Of a DNA stretch of 64,000 bases, positions 35,916 to 44,787 are shown in pieces (the stretch's first letter is position 1; each line of letters starts with the position of its first letter). Under the pieces are notes generated by a model. It did not search any database, was not told where the DNA came from, and was given only the letters and a program-made list of their open reading frames with translations. A program made the position numbers and the translations under genes. The DNA comes from G051903925 sp051903925 (GTDB taxonomy: Bacteria > Pseudomonadota > Alphaproteobacteria > Zavarziniales > Zavarziniaceae): positions 124,001 to 188,000 of the forward strand of contig NZ_CP173678.1 in NCBI RefSeq assembly GCF_051903925.1. Direction: 5' to 3'.

Positions 35916-36989
35916 ATGGCGGATCCCTTCAGCGCCGACCACGCGCAGGCGCGTGGCCGCTTCCTGACGGCGGCCCAGGCGCGCCGCCTGCCGCTGGTCA
36001 GCCACGTCCACCCCCTGCGCGGTCCCCGTGACGAGGAGCTGGCCTGCGACGTGGTGCGCCTGGGCCCGGCCGATGCGGGCAGGATCCTGCTGCTGGTCGC
36101 GGGCACCCATGGGGTCGAGGGCTTTTTTGGAACGGCCGCCTTGCTGGACGCGCTGGAGGGCGGCATCGCCCCGCCTGCGGGCTGCGCGATCCTGATGGTC
36201 CACGCCCTGAATCCGCACGGCCATGCGCATCTGCGCCGGGTGACGGAGGGCAATGTCGACCTGAACCGCAATTTCGTCGACTTCGCAGGGCCGCTGCCCC
36301 CGGCCCCGGACTATGACGCGATCGATGCCGGGGTGAACCCCCAGGCGCTGGACGCGGCCGCCCTGGCGCAGGCGGATGCCGTGCTGCGCGCCTTCCAGAA
36401 AGCCCACGGTGCCGCGGCGCTGCAGGCGGCGATCACCCGCGGACAGTACCACCGCCCCGGGGGCATCTATTTCGGCGGGACGGCACCGACCTGGTCCCGC
36501 CAGTTGGTCGAAACCCTGTGCGCCAGCGACCTGGCCCGGGCGGAGCGCCTGGTCGTGCTCGACTTCCACACCGGCCTGGGGGCGCCGGGTTCGGCGGAGC
36601 TGATCAGCGAGGCCGCCGCCGACAGCGCGGAATTGGCACGCGCAAGCGCCTGGTTCGGGCCCCAGGTCGCGAGTGCCGCAGCCGGCCAGTCGCTCTCGGC
36701 GGCCGTGCACGGTTCGCTGGACAGCGGGCTGGCCCACCTCTGCCCCCACGCCGAACGGACCATCCTGTGCCTGGAGGTCGGCACCGTGTCGGCGGTCGAG
36801 GTGCTGCGCGCCCTGCGCGCCGACAACTGGCTGCACCAGTGGGGAACGCCGCACGGGCCACGGACCCAGGCGATCAAGGCAGCGATCCGCGCCGCCTTCT
36901 TTCCCGACACGCCGGACTGGAAGACACAGGTCACCGGCCATGCCCGTGCCACGCTGCGCCTTGCCCTGGCCGCCCTGGCGGAACGGTGA
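35916..36989 (+). CDS. M14-family (DUF2817) zinc metallo-amidohydrolase
   Basis: The 357-residue DUF2817 protein is related to M14 carboxypeptidases and aspartoacylase-type deacylases. The zinc ligands are H65 and E68 (GTHGVEGF) and H218 (LDFHTGLG). NVDLNRNF (113-120) gives the substrate-carboxylate Asn-Arg pair, and E287 in CLEVGT is the catalytic Glu. Its position 40 bases after dgcA suggests it may hydrolyse N-acetyl-L-glutamate, or a small peptide, to free the amino acid. That role is inference from gene order. No signal peptide is seen, so it is probably cytoplasmic. Confidence 0.85.
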   Translation: MADPFSADHAQARGRFLTAAQARRLPLVSHVHPLRGPRDEELACDVVRLGPADAGRILLLVAGTHGVEGFFGTAALLDALEGGIAPPAGCAILMVHALNPHGHAHLRRVTEGNVDLNRNFVDFAGPLPPAPDYDAIDAGVNPQALDAAALAQADAVLRAFQKAHGAAALQAAITRGQYHRPGGIYFGGTAPTWSRQLVETLCASDLARAERLVVLDFHTGLGAPGSAELISEAAADSAELARASAWFGPQVASAAAGQSLSAAVHGSLDSGLAHLCPHAERTILCLEVGTVSAVEVLRALRADNWLHQWGTPHGPRTQAIKAAIRAAFFPDTPDWKTQVTGHARATLRLALAALAER

Positions 36990-37035
36990 GCGCGAACCCA
37001 GGTTGAAGGAACGTATCCGGCCAGGGAGCCCGCCA

Positions 37036-37383
37036 ATGCCCAGTCCCACGCATGCAGCCACTTGGCGTCCGGCCTTTCTGGCGATGTCCCTTCTGCTGCT
37101 GGCCCCGTGGACACAGGCTCGGCCAGCCACGGCCCAGGCGATCACCACGACGGCGCCCAGCCTGGGCCAGGGCGCGCCCATGGCGCTGCCGCCCCCGCCA
37201 CCTGCGGGCGCCAGCGGCACGGCCCTTCCCGCACCTCAGGCAACGGGCACGACCCGCCTGGGCGCGGGGACTGGCGGTGCCATCGGCAGCCCACGCGAGC
37301 CCTATGCACCCACACTCGGCACCGGCTCCGGCCTGGTCGGCCGCGGACCGGCATTGGCTCCCCTGCCGTCGCCTCCGCGCTGA
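37036..37383 (+). CDS. small secreted Pro/Gly/Thr-rich protein
   Basis: The 115-residue product has an N-terminal signal peptide (about 1-35, with hydrophobic core AFLAMSLLLLAPW and likely cleavage after ATAQA). It is followed by a low-complexity mature part rich in Pro, Gly, Thr and Ala, with PPPPPAG and GTGSGLVGRG. There are no cysteines and no catalytic motif. It is probably an extracytoplasmic protein of unknown role. It ends 25 bases before a long hairpin terminator. Confidence 0.5.
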   Translation: MPSPTHAATWRPAFLAMSLLLLAPWTQARPATAQAITTTAPSLGQGAPMALPPPPPAGASGTALPAPQATGTTRLGAGTGGAIGSPREPYAPTLGTGSGLVGRGPALAPLPSPPR

Positions 37384-37408
37384 GCGCCCAATCCAGGCCC
37401 CCCCAAAC

Positions 37409-37452
37409 GCACAAGGGGCCGGCGCGCCATGTGGCGGGCCGGCCCCTTGTGC
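37409..37452. terminator. bidirectional hairpin terminator
   Basis: GCACAAGGGGCCGGC (37409-37423) and GCCGGCCCCTTGTGC (37438-37452) make a perfect fifteen-pair stem, with a short inner CGCC-ATGT-GGCG stem in the loop. It lies between two convergent genes. There is no long T-run on either side, but the stem strength and location support a shared stop. Confidence 0.75.
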
Positions 37453-37495
37453 GTGAGGAGGGGCGACCGGGCCAAAGCCCGATCGCCCCGATCGC

Positions 37496-40432
37496 TCAGT
37501 GCAGGCGGATGATCGACGCTTCCGCGGCGCTCAGCGGCTTGCGCTTGCCCGGCCAGATGTACTCGATCACCGCGATCAGGGCGGGCAGCAGGGTCACCGC
37601 GCCGATCATGTTCACCATGAACATGAAGGTCAGCAGCATGCCCATGTCCGCCTGGAACTTCAGCTCCGAGAAGCTCCAGGTCGAGACGCCGACCGCCAGG
37701 GTGAAGCCCGTGAACATCGTCGCCGAGCCCACGTCCTTCAGCGCCTGCAGATAGGCCTGGTGCGGGTTCTTGCCGGCCCGCATGTAGCGCTGGATACGGT
37801 TGTACTCATAGATGCCGTAGTCCACGCCGATGCCGACCGCAATCGCCAGCACGGGCAGCGTCGCGATCTTCAGGCCCAGGCCCATCCAGGTCAGGAACCA
37901 GTTGCCGATGATGGTCGACACGATCAGCGGCAGCACGCAGCACAGCGACCCGCGCCATTCGCGATAGGTCAGCAGGACCAGCGCGATGACGACGCCGTAC
38001 ACGTAGAGCAGCATCGGCAGTTCGGACTTGGCCACGACCTCGTTCGTCGCCGCCATGATGCCGACATTGCCGGACGCCAGGCGCACATTGATGGCCTCGG
38101 ACTTCGTCTCGGGCAGGCTCAGGTAGTCGGCGGCCTGTTCCAGGATCGCCGGCTTCTCCCCCGGGGTCCTGAGGTAGGCAACGACAGCATCCAGCGGATG
38201 GGTGGTCGCGAAGTTGCGATCGCCCGTCTCGATGCTGACGCGGTGGGCCTGGATGTACTCGGCCGCCATGGCTGCGACGCGGGCGCGCTTCGCCTCGGTC
38301 GAGCTCTGCATGATCGTGTCGATCTGCTCCTTGATCTCGGCCGGCAGGTTGTCGACCTGCGTCCGGACAAAGGGCATCACCCGGTTCCACTGCGAGCGCG
38401 AGATGTCGTTGTCGCCCGCCTGCTTCACGATCCCGTCCAGCGTCGCCAGGGCGACGTCGACGGGCTTCGAGTCAGCCGGCGCCGCCTTGACCGCCGCGTC
38501 CAGTTCTGGCGTCAGCCAGTCGCTGGCCAGGCCGAAGCGCTGGAAGCTCTCGCGGTTGCCGTCCAGGAACTCGGACATCGCCGTCAGGATCAGGGCCTGC
38601 TGCGCGTAGTGCACCACGGTCGCCTTGTCGGCATCGCTGGCACCGGGCATGCGATTGATCAGGCCGACGATCTCGGTGTGGAGCTTGTGCTCGTCGCGGA
38701 ACGCCTCGACGGCATGCACCACGCGGTTGATCGTCTCGGCCCGGTGGTCGCGCAGGAAGATCTGCAGCGGCATGACGGTGCAGATCTGGTTGAACGCACC
38801 CGACGAGGTCGAGATCGGGTTGATCGCCTGGCTGAGCACGTCCGAATTGCGCGGCAGGACCCGCCACTTCAGGTTGCCCTCGCGCCACAGCGTGCCAATC
38901 TGCTTGGCCAGCAGCGGCAGGCCGATGGCCGCCTGCACGCCCTCGACATTCGCCATCTCCCACTGGAAACGGTCCAGCAGGTTCATGACGCGCCGTTCGA
39001 CGCAGGTGTCCTGCGGCGTCTCCACCACGACGGTCAGCAGGTCGACGCCGATGTTGAAGTTGTCGACGATGAAGCGCGTGTCGGTGTTGTAGCGCGAGTT
39101 GGGCCACAGCTCGGCCGCGCCGTCATTGGTGTCGCCCACCTGCAGGTCGCGGCTGACATAGATGCCGATGGCACTGAGCATCGCGCAGAAGCCGACGAAG
39201 ATGAACGCGTTGCGGGGCAGCGCGATCTTGGCGACCGTCGGCCAGTACTTCTCGCGCGAGGCCATGGCGGCCTGCACCTTGCGGGCATATTCGCCCGTCG
39301 GCGCGATGTACGAGGCCAGCAGCGGCAGCATCAGCAGGTTCGAGATGATCTTCAGCGCCACACCGATCGAGGCGGTGATGGCCAGTTCCTGGATCATGCC
39401 GATCGGGATGATGTACAGCGTGCCAAAGCCGGCCAGACAGGTCAGCAGTGCCACCGAGCCCGGCAGGAACAGGAAGCTGAACGTGTCGCGGGCGGCCTGC
39501 TCCTTCGTCTTCCCGTTGGCGATCTCGGCGCCGATCATGTTGATCTGCTGCACGCCGTGCGACACGCCGATGGCGAAGACCAGGAACGGCACCAGCACGG
39601 CCAGCGGGTCGAGGCCGAAGTCGAAGATGTACAGAAGCCCGAATTGCCAGCCCAGCGAACACAGCGACGCCGTCAGCGTGACGAATGTCAGCGTCCACGA
39701 CCGGCAGTACAGGTACAGCATCAGAACGGTCAGGACGAAGGCGATGGCGAAGAAGAACACCACGCTCTTGGCACCGTCGGCGATGTCGCCCATCAGCTTG
39801 GCGAAGCCGATGATCTTCACGCTGACCTTGTCGTTCTCGTACTTCTGCCGGATGTTCTCTTCCAGCCGCTTCGCCACCTCGAAATAGTCAAGGCGGCGGC
39901 GCGTCTCGGGATCGATGTCCTGCAGCTCGGCCGTGATCATGGAGGCGGAGAAGTCGTTGGCGACCATGCGCCCGACCAGGCCCGCCTTCAGGATGTTCGT
40001 CCGCGCCAGCTCCATGCCACCGGCATCGGCGCTGAACGACGGCGGGATGACGTCGCCGGCCCGGATGCCGTCCTCGGTGATCTCGAAGAAGCGGGTGTTC
40101 GCGGTCCACAGCGAGCTGACCGTGCCGCGGGCGACGCCGGGGATGAAGAACAGGTCGTCGGTCGCCGCCTTCAGCTCGCGCAGGTAGTCCGGCGTGAAGA
40201 TCGTGCCGTCCTTCGCTTCCAGCACGATCAGGACCCGGTTCGCCCCCGCAAACTGGTCCTGATACTGGAAGTAGGTATCGATGTAGTCGTGCCCGATCGG
40301 CAGCTGCTTGGTGAAGCCTGCGTCCATGCGCAGGCCGGTGGCCATGTAGAACATCACCACCGTCACCGCGAACAGGACCATCAATATGAAGGCCCTGAAG
40401 CGGAAGACGAAATTCTCGACGCGCTGCATCAT
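37496..40432 (-). CDS. RND/MMPL-family transporter
   Basis: The 978-residue inner-membrane protein has two halves, each with a helix followed by a large periplasmic domain and a five-helix bundle. Landmarks are VVFFFAIAFVLTVLMLYLYC and VPFLVFAIGVSHGVQQINM in the first half, and VLAIAVGIGVDYGIYEYNR in the second. The second contains the GxxxDY proton-relay-like motif of MMPL/HpnN proteins. This type is often found with lipid, steroid or hopanoid genes and moves hydrophobic molecules. The second periplasmic domain is large (about 450-800). Partner genes (DUF1302/DUF1329) are absent here. Confidence 0.88.
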   Translation of the reverse strand: MMQRVENFVFRFRAFILMVLFAVTVVMFYMATGLRMDAGFTKQLPIGHDYIDTYFQYQDQFAGANRVLIVLEAKDGTIFTPDYLRELKAATDDLFFIPGVARGTVSSLWTANTRFFEITEDGIRAGDVIPPSFSADAGGMELARTNILKAGLVGRMVANDFSASMITAELQDIDPETRRRLDYFEVAKRLEENIRQKYENDKVSVKIIGFAKLMGDIADGAKSVVFFFAIAFVLTVLMLYLYCRSWTLTFVTLTASLCSLGWQFGLLYIFDFGLDPLAVLVPFLVFAIGVSHGVQQINMIGAEIANGKTKEQAARDTFSFLFLPGSVALLTCLAGFGTLYIIPIGMIQELAITASIGVALKIISNLLMLPLLASYIAPTGEYARKVQAAMASREKYWPTVAKIALPRNAFIFVGFCAMLSAIGIYVSRDLQVGDTNDGAAELWPNSRYNTDTRFIVDNFNIGVDLLTVVVETPQDTCVERRVMNLLDRFQWEMANVEGVQAAIGLPLLAKQIGTLWREGNLKWRVLPRNSDVLSQAINPISTSSGAFNQICTVMPLQIFLRDHRAETINRVVHAVEAFRDEHKLHTEIVGLINRMPGASDADKATVVHYAQQALILTAMSEFLDGNRESFQRFGLASDWLTPELDAAVKAAPADSKPVDVALATLDGIVKQAGDNDISRSQWNRVMPFVRTQVDNLPAEIKEQIDTIMQSSTEAKRARVAAMAAEYIQAHRVSIETGDRNFATTHPLDAVVAYLRTPGEKPAILEQAADYLSLPETKSEAINVRLASGNVGIMAATNEVVAKSELPMLLYVYGVVIALVLLTYREWRGSLCCVLPLIVSTIIGNWFLTWMGLGLKIATLPVLAIAVGIGVDYGIYEYNRIQRYMRAGKNPHQAYLQALKDVGSATMFTGFTLAVGVSTWSFSELKFQADMGMLLTFMFMVNMIGAVTLLPALIAVIEYIWPGKRKPLSAAEASIIRLH

Positions 40433-40518
40433 GGTCGGGCTGTTCCCCCCATACGTGAGGGCTTGACGCCCTTTCGTGTCTGGAAAGTCAGCTTCTTACG
40501 GGAACGCCTAGGCAGGCG

Positions 40519-40869
40519 TCAATCGCTGACCGCACGGTCAGGCCGCCATTCCCAAACGATGATCAGGCAACCTGTCTCCGTACGCGAGCTGTGACGGGTG
40601 GAAGGCGCGAAAGACACGAAGTCCCCGGCCCTGAACACTGTTCCGTCGTCATCGATCAATTCACCTTCCAGAATCAGGAATTGTTCGTGACCCGGATGGA
40701 CATGCGGCAGGCTGGACGAGCCTGGCGACATGCGCATCAGGAACGAACCTTCCATCCGCGCGCGGTCGTAGTTGAGGGGAACCCAACCGATGTCGCGCTG
40801 GACCTCGCCATCCAGGTCATAGACGGCCAGGGGGGTGTCATGGATCGGGGTGATGCGGCGCTCGGTCAC
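40519..40869 (-). CDS. cupin-domain protein
   Basis: This single-cupin protein of 116 residues has metal-binding motif 1 as PHVHPGHEQFLILEGEL and motif 2 as FAPSTRHSSRTETGC. The conserved histidines HVH and the Glu in HPGHEQF coordinate a metal such as iron, manganese or zinc. The reaction is unknown; similar proteins are sugar isomerases, dioxygenases or regulators. Start choice is unclear: GTG at 40869 has AGAGGA eight bases upstream, while ATG at 40878 has no spaced ribosome site. Confidence 0.8.
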   Translation of the reverse strand: MTERRITPIHDTPLAVYDLDGEVQRDIGWVPLNYDRARMEGSFLMRMSPGSSSLPHVHPGHEQFLILEGELIDDDGTVFRAGDFVSFAPSTRHSSRTETGCLIIVWEWRPDRAVSD

Positions 40870-40930
40870 GGGTCTCATCCTCTGGAGCTTGCGTCTCAGC
40901 ACAGCCGGCGCGGAAGGCCGCGGCGGCCAT

Positions 40931-41500
40931 CTAGCTGCGTCCTGGCCAGCGCCGCTCGCCCGGCATCAGCAGGTCGCGCGGCGTGTGGATGGGGTTGGGC
41001 TTCAGCTCGATCACCGGCAGGGGCGGCAGGCCGGGAGGTCCTGCGTCCGGCTGCTGCCCCTGGTCCTGGGCCGTTACGGTGGTGGGGGGAGCGCCGTCCT
41101 GGGGCGGCGGGGCGGGCTCCTCGGCAAGCGGCGGCGGCGGCAGGGCCTCGGACCCCGAGACGACGCCGGGGGCCGGCACGGTCGCGGCGGCCGGCGGCGG
41201 CGGCGCGGCGTCGGTCGCCGGCGGAGCCACCGCAGGCGGGACCACGGCCGGCGTCGGCAGCGGTGCCCCTGCCGGGGCCGCCGCAACCGGCGGTGTTGCG
41301 GGAACGGGTGCGTCCGTCGCGGCGTCCGCCGGGGCGTCCGCGGGTGGCTCGGCAGCGGGTGCCGGCGGGGCCGGCGACAGGGGCACCGACACGATGGGCG
41401 CCGCGCAGCAATCGCGCGGCACCGGGGTCAGCAGGGCCAAGGCGATGCCCAAGCCGGCCAGCGCCAGCGCCAGGAAGCCGATGAAGAGTACGCGCGACAT
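40931..41500 (-). CDS. Pro/Ala-rich membrane-anchored protein
   Basis: The 189-residue product has an N-terminal anchor or signal (MSRVLFIGFLALALAGLGIA) and a vicinal CC pair (PRDCCAAP) just after it. About 110 residues of Pro/Ala/Asp low complexity follow, with a C-terminal tail ending PIHTPRDLLMPGERRW. The charged, non-repetitive tail suggests a real protein with a linker spanning the periplasm. Codon bias alone cannot prove it because the opposite strand is also open in this GC-rich stretch. No family was recognised. Confidence 0.5.
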   Translation of the reverse strand: MSRVLFIGFLALALAGLGIALALLTPVPRDCCAAPIVSVPLSPAPPAPAAEPPADAPADAATDAPVPATPPVAAAPAGAPLPTPAVVPPAVAPPATDAAPPPPAAATVPAPGVVSGSEALPPPPLAEEPAPPPQDGAPPTTVTAQDQGQQPDAGPPGLPPLPVIELKPNPIHTPRDLLMPGERRWPGRS

Positions 41501-41692
41501 GGCCTGAGCCTATCAGAGCAGCATCGGCCCGCCCAACCGGCGACCGTCACATCCCCGGCACGGCATGGCGCGGCACCAACCCGAACCGGCCGGAAGGGCC
41601 GCCTGCAGCCACCGCTTGACAGGCGTGCCGCGAACCCGACCATTCGCCCCCGGACGATGGTCCGACAAGAATGGTCAAGGGGAGGTCCGGCG

Positions 41693-43321
41693 ATGACATC
41701 GATGCATTTCGCGACATTGTGGGAAGCGATCGCCGATGCCGTGCCCGATGCGCCCGCGCTGATCCATGGCGACCGGGTCGTGTCCTGGCGCGAGTATGAA
41801 ACCCGCTCGGCCAGGCTGGCCCAGGCACTGGGCGGGCTCGGCGTCGGCGCGGACAGCAAGGTGGCGCTCTACCTCACCAACTCGCCCGAGTACATGGAGG
41901 CGCAGTTCGCCGCGATGAAGCTGCGGGGCGTGCCCATCAACGTGAACTGGCGCTATCGCGAGGACGAGCTGATCTATCTGCTCGACAACGCCGATGCCGA
42001 CACCGTGGTGTTCGAGGCGGAGTTCGCTGACCGGATCGAGGCGATCCGCGACCGCCTGCCCGGCTTGCGCAACCTGGTCCAGGTCGGCGGCAACGGCGCG
42101 CCGGCGCCGGGCGTCCGCCTGTACGAGGGGCTGATCGCGCAGAGCAGGCCTGCCCCCCGGATCGAGCGGGCGGAGGACGACCTCTACATGCTCTATACCG
42201 GCGGCACGACCGGCATGCCCAAGGGGGTGATGTACACCCATGGCGGCCATTGCGGCGGCCTGCTGGCGGGTTACGAGTTCCGTGGCCTGCCCCGCCCGCT
42301 GACGGTCGCGGACGCCGCCGCCGCCGCCGCCGACCTGGTGGCCAAGGGCATGGCGCCGCGCAGTGTCGTCGCCTGTCCCCTGATGCACGGCACCGGCATG
42401 TGGCTGGGCGCCATGATCCCGCACGCCATGGGGGGTGCCGCGATCACGCTGACTTCCACCCATTTCGATGCGGACGAACTGTGGCAGCTGGTCGAGCGGC
42501 ACAAGGCGACCGACATCGCGATCGTGGGCGATGCCTTCGCCAAGCCGATGCTGGCGGCGCTTGACCGCGCGAAGGCGGCCGGGCGGCCCTATGACATCTC
42601 CTCCATGCAGGTGATCATCTCGTCGGGCGTCATGTTCACGACGGAAGTGAAGCTGGGCCTGCTGGCGCATCATGCCTTCACGCTGATCGACGGCATGGGC
42701 TCGACCGAGGGCGGCATCGGCATGGCCTTTGCCACGCGGGAGGCGCCACCGGTCGCCACGGCCAAGTTCGTGCCCAACCCCACGACCAAGGTCATCACCG
42801 AGGACGGCCGCCAGGTGGCACCGGGATCGGGCGAGATCGGGCGTATTGCCGCCGGCGGCAACGTTCCGTTGGGCTATTGGAAGGACCCGAAGAAGTCGGC
42901 GGAGACGTTCAAGGTGATCGACGGCGAGCGCTATGCCCTGGCCGGCGACTTCGCGACGGTCGAGGCGGACGGCACCATCACCCTGCTGGGCCGCGGGTCG
43001 GTCTGCATCAATACCGGCGGCGAGAAGGTCTTCCCCGAGGAGGTCGAGGAGGCCGTCAAGACGCACCCCGCGGTCTGGGACTGCCTGGTGGTGGGCGTGC
43101 CCGACGAGCGCTTTGGCGAGCGGGTGACCGCGGTCGCGGCCCTGCGCCCCGGCTCCAGCGCCGACGAGCAGGCGGTGATGGACTGGGTGCGCACCAGGCT
43201 TGCCGGCTACAAGGCGCCGCGCAATGTCGTCCTTGTGGACGAGGTGCAGCGCGCCCCCAATGGCAAGGCCGACTACAAGTGGGCCAAGAGTGCCGCGAAG
43301 GAGGCCCTGGGCATCGCCTGA
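41693..43321 (+). CDS. acyl-CoA synthetase, FadD19-like
   Basis: The 542-residue AMP-forming ligase has P-loop YTGGTTGMPKGVMYTH beginning at 168, and the segments LLGRGSVCINTGGEKVFPEE and VVGVPDERFGERV that typify the FadD19/FadD17 branch. NGKADYKWAK near the C-terminus holds the catalytic Lys. In actinobacteria this branch activates steroid C24 side-chain or fatty acids. In this window it may act with the P450, MaoC and MCE importer, which is inference only. AGGGGAGG stands seven bases before the ATG. Confidence 0.92.
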   Translation: MTSMHFATLWEAIADAVPDAPALIHGDRVVSWREYETRSARLAQALGGLGVGADSKVALYLTNSPEYMEAQFAAMKLRGVPINVNWRYREDELIYLLDNADADTVVFEAEFADRIEAIRDRLPGLRNLVQVGGNGAPAPGVRLYEGLIAQSRPAPRIERAEDDLYMLYTGGTTGMPKGVMYTHGGHCGGLLAGYEFRGLPRPLTVADAAAAAADLVAKGMAPRSVVACPLMHGTGMWLGAMIPHAMGGAAITLTSTHFDADELWQLVERHKATDIAIVGDAFAKPMLAALDRAKAAGRPYDISSMQVIISSGVMFTTEVKLGLLAHHAFTLIDGMGSTEGGIGMAFATREAPPVATAKFVPNPTTKVITEDGRQVAPGSGEIGRIAAGGNVPLGYWKDPKKSAETFKVIDGERYALAGDFATVEADGTITLLGRGSVCINTGGEKVFPEEVEEAVKTHPAVWDCLVVGVPDERFGERVTAVAALRPGSSADEQAVMDWVRTRLAGYKAPRNVVLVDEVQRAPNGKADYKWAKSAAKEALGIA

Positions 43322-43380
43322 TCTGGCCGCGTCGGACCGCACATGGTCAGATGCGCCTGAGGTCAGCCGACGGAGCCGCC

Positions 43381-44094
43381 ATGCGCATCCTGGTCTTCCA
43401 GCATCACCCGGCCGAGCATCCGGGCATCTTCCGCGAGTTCCTGGCGGCCGACGGCATCGCCTGGGACGCCGTGGAGCTGGACCAGGGCCAGGCCATTCCC
43501 GACCTTGCCCCCTATGACCAGTTGTGGGTCATGGGTGGGCCGATGGACGTGTGGGAGGAGGACCAGCACCCCTGGCTGATCGCGGAGAAGGCGGCGATCC
43601 GAGCGGCGGTGGGGCGCGGCATGCCCTATTTCGGCCTGTGCCTGGGGCACCAGTTGCTGGGCGACGCGATGGGCGGCCGCGTGGGCAAGATGGCGGAAGC
43701 CGAAGTGGGCATCCTGGACATCGACCTGACCCCCGCGGGGCGCGCCGATCCGCTGTTTGAAGGCCAGCCTGACCGCGCGGTCGCGCTGCAGTGGCATGGC
43801 GCCGCGGTGCTGGAGGCGCCCCCAGGCGCAGCGGTGCTTGCCTCCTCCCCCGCCTGCGCGATCCAGGGGTTGCGCGTCGGGGCCAGGGCGTACGGGCTGC
43901 AGTACCATGTCGAGCTGACGGCGACGACGGTCGCCGACTGGGGCTGCGTGCCCGAATACGCCGCCTCGCTTGAGGCGAGCCAGGGCGTGGGGGCGCTGGC
44001 CCGGCTGGACGCACTGGCCGCTGCCGCGATGCCCGGGTTCGCCCGTCAGGCACGCGGCCTGTACGACAACTTCATGGCGATTGCCGCGCACTGA
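43381..44094 (+). CDS. class I glutamine amidotransferase-like protein
   Basis: The 237-residue stand-alone GATase1 domain has the nucleophile elbow FGLCLGHQLLGDA with the catalytic Cys, and the His/Glu pair in GLQYHVELT. WVMGGPMDVWEED is the oxyanion-side loop typical of the YfeJ/GMP-synthase-related subgroup, which has no fused synthetase. Such proteins may hydrolyse gamma-glutamyl compounds. The ATG at 43381 begins the fold directly. It follows the FadD19-like gene by 59 bases. Confidence 0.9.
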   Translation: MRILVFQHHPAEHPGIFREFLAADGIAWDAVELDQGQAIPDLAPYDQLWVMGGPMDVWEEDQHPWLIAEKAAIRAAVGRGMPYFGLCLGHQLLGDAMGGRVGKMAEAEVGILDIDLTPAGRADPLFEGQPDRAVALQWHGAAVLEAPPGAAVLASSPACAIQGLRVGARAYGLQYHVELTATTVADWGCVPEYAASLEASQGVGALARLDALAAAAMPGFARQARGLYDNFMAIAAH

Positions 44095-44134
44095 ACACTG
44101 CGGCTGTGACCGCCGCCACAGGCAGCGGCGCCGC

Positions 44135-44153
44135 ACTGACAGGCTGTCAGTCC
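44135..44153 (+). promoter_or_regulatory. putative operator, site 3 of 3 (perfect palindrome)
   Basis: ACTGACAG-G-CTGTCAGT (44135-44151) is a perfect 17-base palindrome, and the next CC completes TGTCAGTCC as in the sites at 11778 and 14361. It ends 89 bases before the VOC-like gene. Of the three sites this is the most symmetric and probably the strongest. Confidence 0.55.
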
Positions 44154-44242
44154 CTGTGATTGTCGACACTCCCGCGACGGCGGCAGGCTGGCTAGATCTG
44201 GCGGTGCGGGCGCATCCGTACCGTCCTGTCCAGAGTTGGATC

Positions 44243-44719
44243 ATGCTGTTCCACATCTCGATCTGTGCCGCCGACCCCGAACGCGCCGCCCGCGTCATCG
44301 CGGAGCTGTGGCAGGGCACGGTGATGCCCTTTCCGCCGCATGCCGGGTCGTTCATCGCCCTGGCCGGCGACGACCGCGGCACCGCGATCGAGGTCTTTCC
44401 CCTCGGCAGCGAGATGGTGCCGGCCCCGGGCGAGGACGAAGTGCTGTTTCACATCAATGCCGCCGCGTCCCGCTTCACCGCGACCCATGCCGCGATCGCG
44501 ACCCCGCTGGACACCGACGCGGTCAGGGCGATCGCCAAGCGGGAAGGCTGGATGGCCAAGGTGTGCAAGCGCGGCGATGCGTTCGGGGTGATCGAACTCT
44601 GGATCGACAATGCGACCCTGGTCGAGGTCCTGACGCCCCAGATGCAGGCGGAATACCTGGCGACCATGTCGCCCGCCGGCTGGGCCCAGGCCTTCGACGC
44701 GCCCCGCGCCGCCGCCTGA
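44243..44719 (+). CDS. VOC-like conserved hypothetical protein
   Basis: The 158-residue protein opens MLFHISICAADPERAARVIA, the beta-alpha start of a vicinal-oxygen-chelate/glyoxalase-like fold. It continues with GSFIALAGDDRGTAIEVFPL and ends with ELWIDNATLVEVLTPQMQ. Putative metal residues are H4 and the Glu of EVFPL or EVLTP. The enzymatic role is unknown; it could be a lyase, dioxygenase or isomerase. It carries the strongest copy of the shared palindrome upstream. Longer in-frame starts exist, but MLFHIS is the natural fold start. Confidence 0.7.
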   Translation: MLFHISICAADPERAARVIAELWQGTVMPFPPHAGSFIALAGDDRGTAIEVFPLGSEMVPAPGEDEVLFHINAAASRFTATHAAIATPLDTDAVRAIAKREGWMAKVCKRGDAFGVIELWIDNATLVEVLTPQMQAEYLATMSPAGWAQAFDAPRAAA

Positions 44720-44729
44720 GGCAGCCGCC

Positions 44730-44775
44730 AATTCCCTCCTTCCCCACCCCTTCGGGACGGGGGAGGAGGGAATTT
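44730..44775. terminator. bidirectional intrinsic terminator
   Basis: AATTCCCTCCTTCCCC (44730-44745) and GGGGGAGGAGGGAATT (44759-44774) form a sixteen-pair stem with one G-T mismatch, closed by CCC-TTC-GGG. T and A runs flank it on both sides. It lies between two convergent genes. Confidence 0.85.
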
Positions 44776-44787
44776 CGCGCCGGGCGC

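Noticed and set aside
37499..40594. Plus-strand frame of about 1030 codons opposite the RND/MMPL gene
   Set aside because: It is made of Asp/Arg/His/Gln-rich text with no membrane segments, while the minus strand carries a well-formed transporter.
41616..41621. TTGACAGGC upstream of the FadD19-like gene as a fourth operator
   Set aside because: It lacks the TGTCAGTCC right half, and only the left half-site is present. It may be a -35 box instead.
40835..41692. In-frame extension of the FadD19-like gene by 286 codons
   Set aside because: The extension is Arg/Gly-rich, crosses the Pro-rich gene on the other strand, and lies before a strong ribosome site at 41679-41685.
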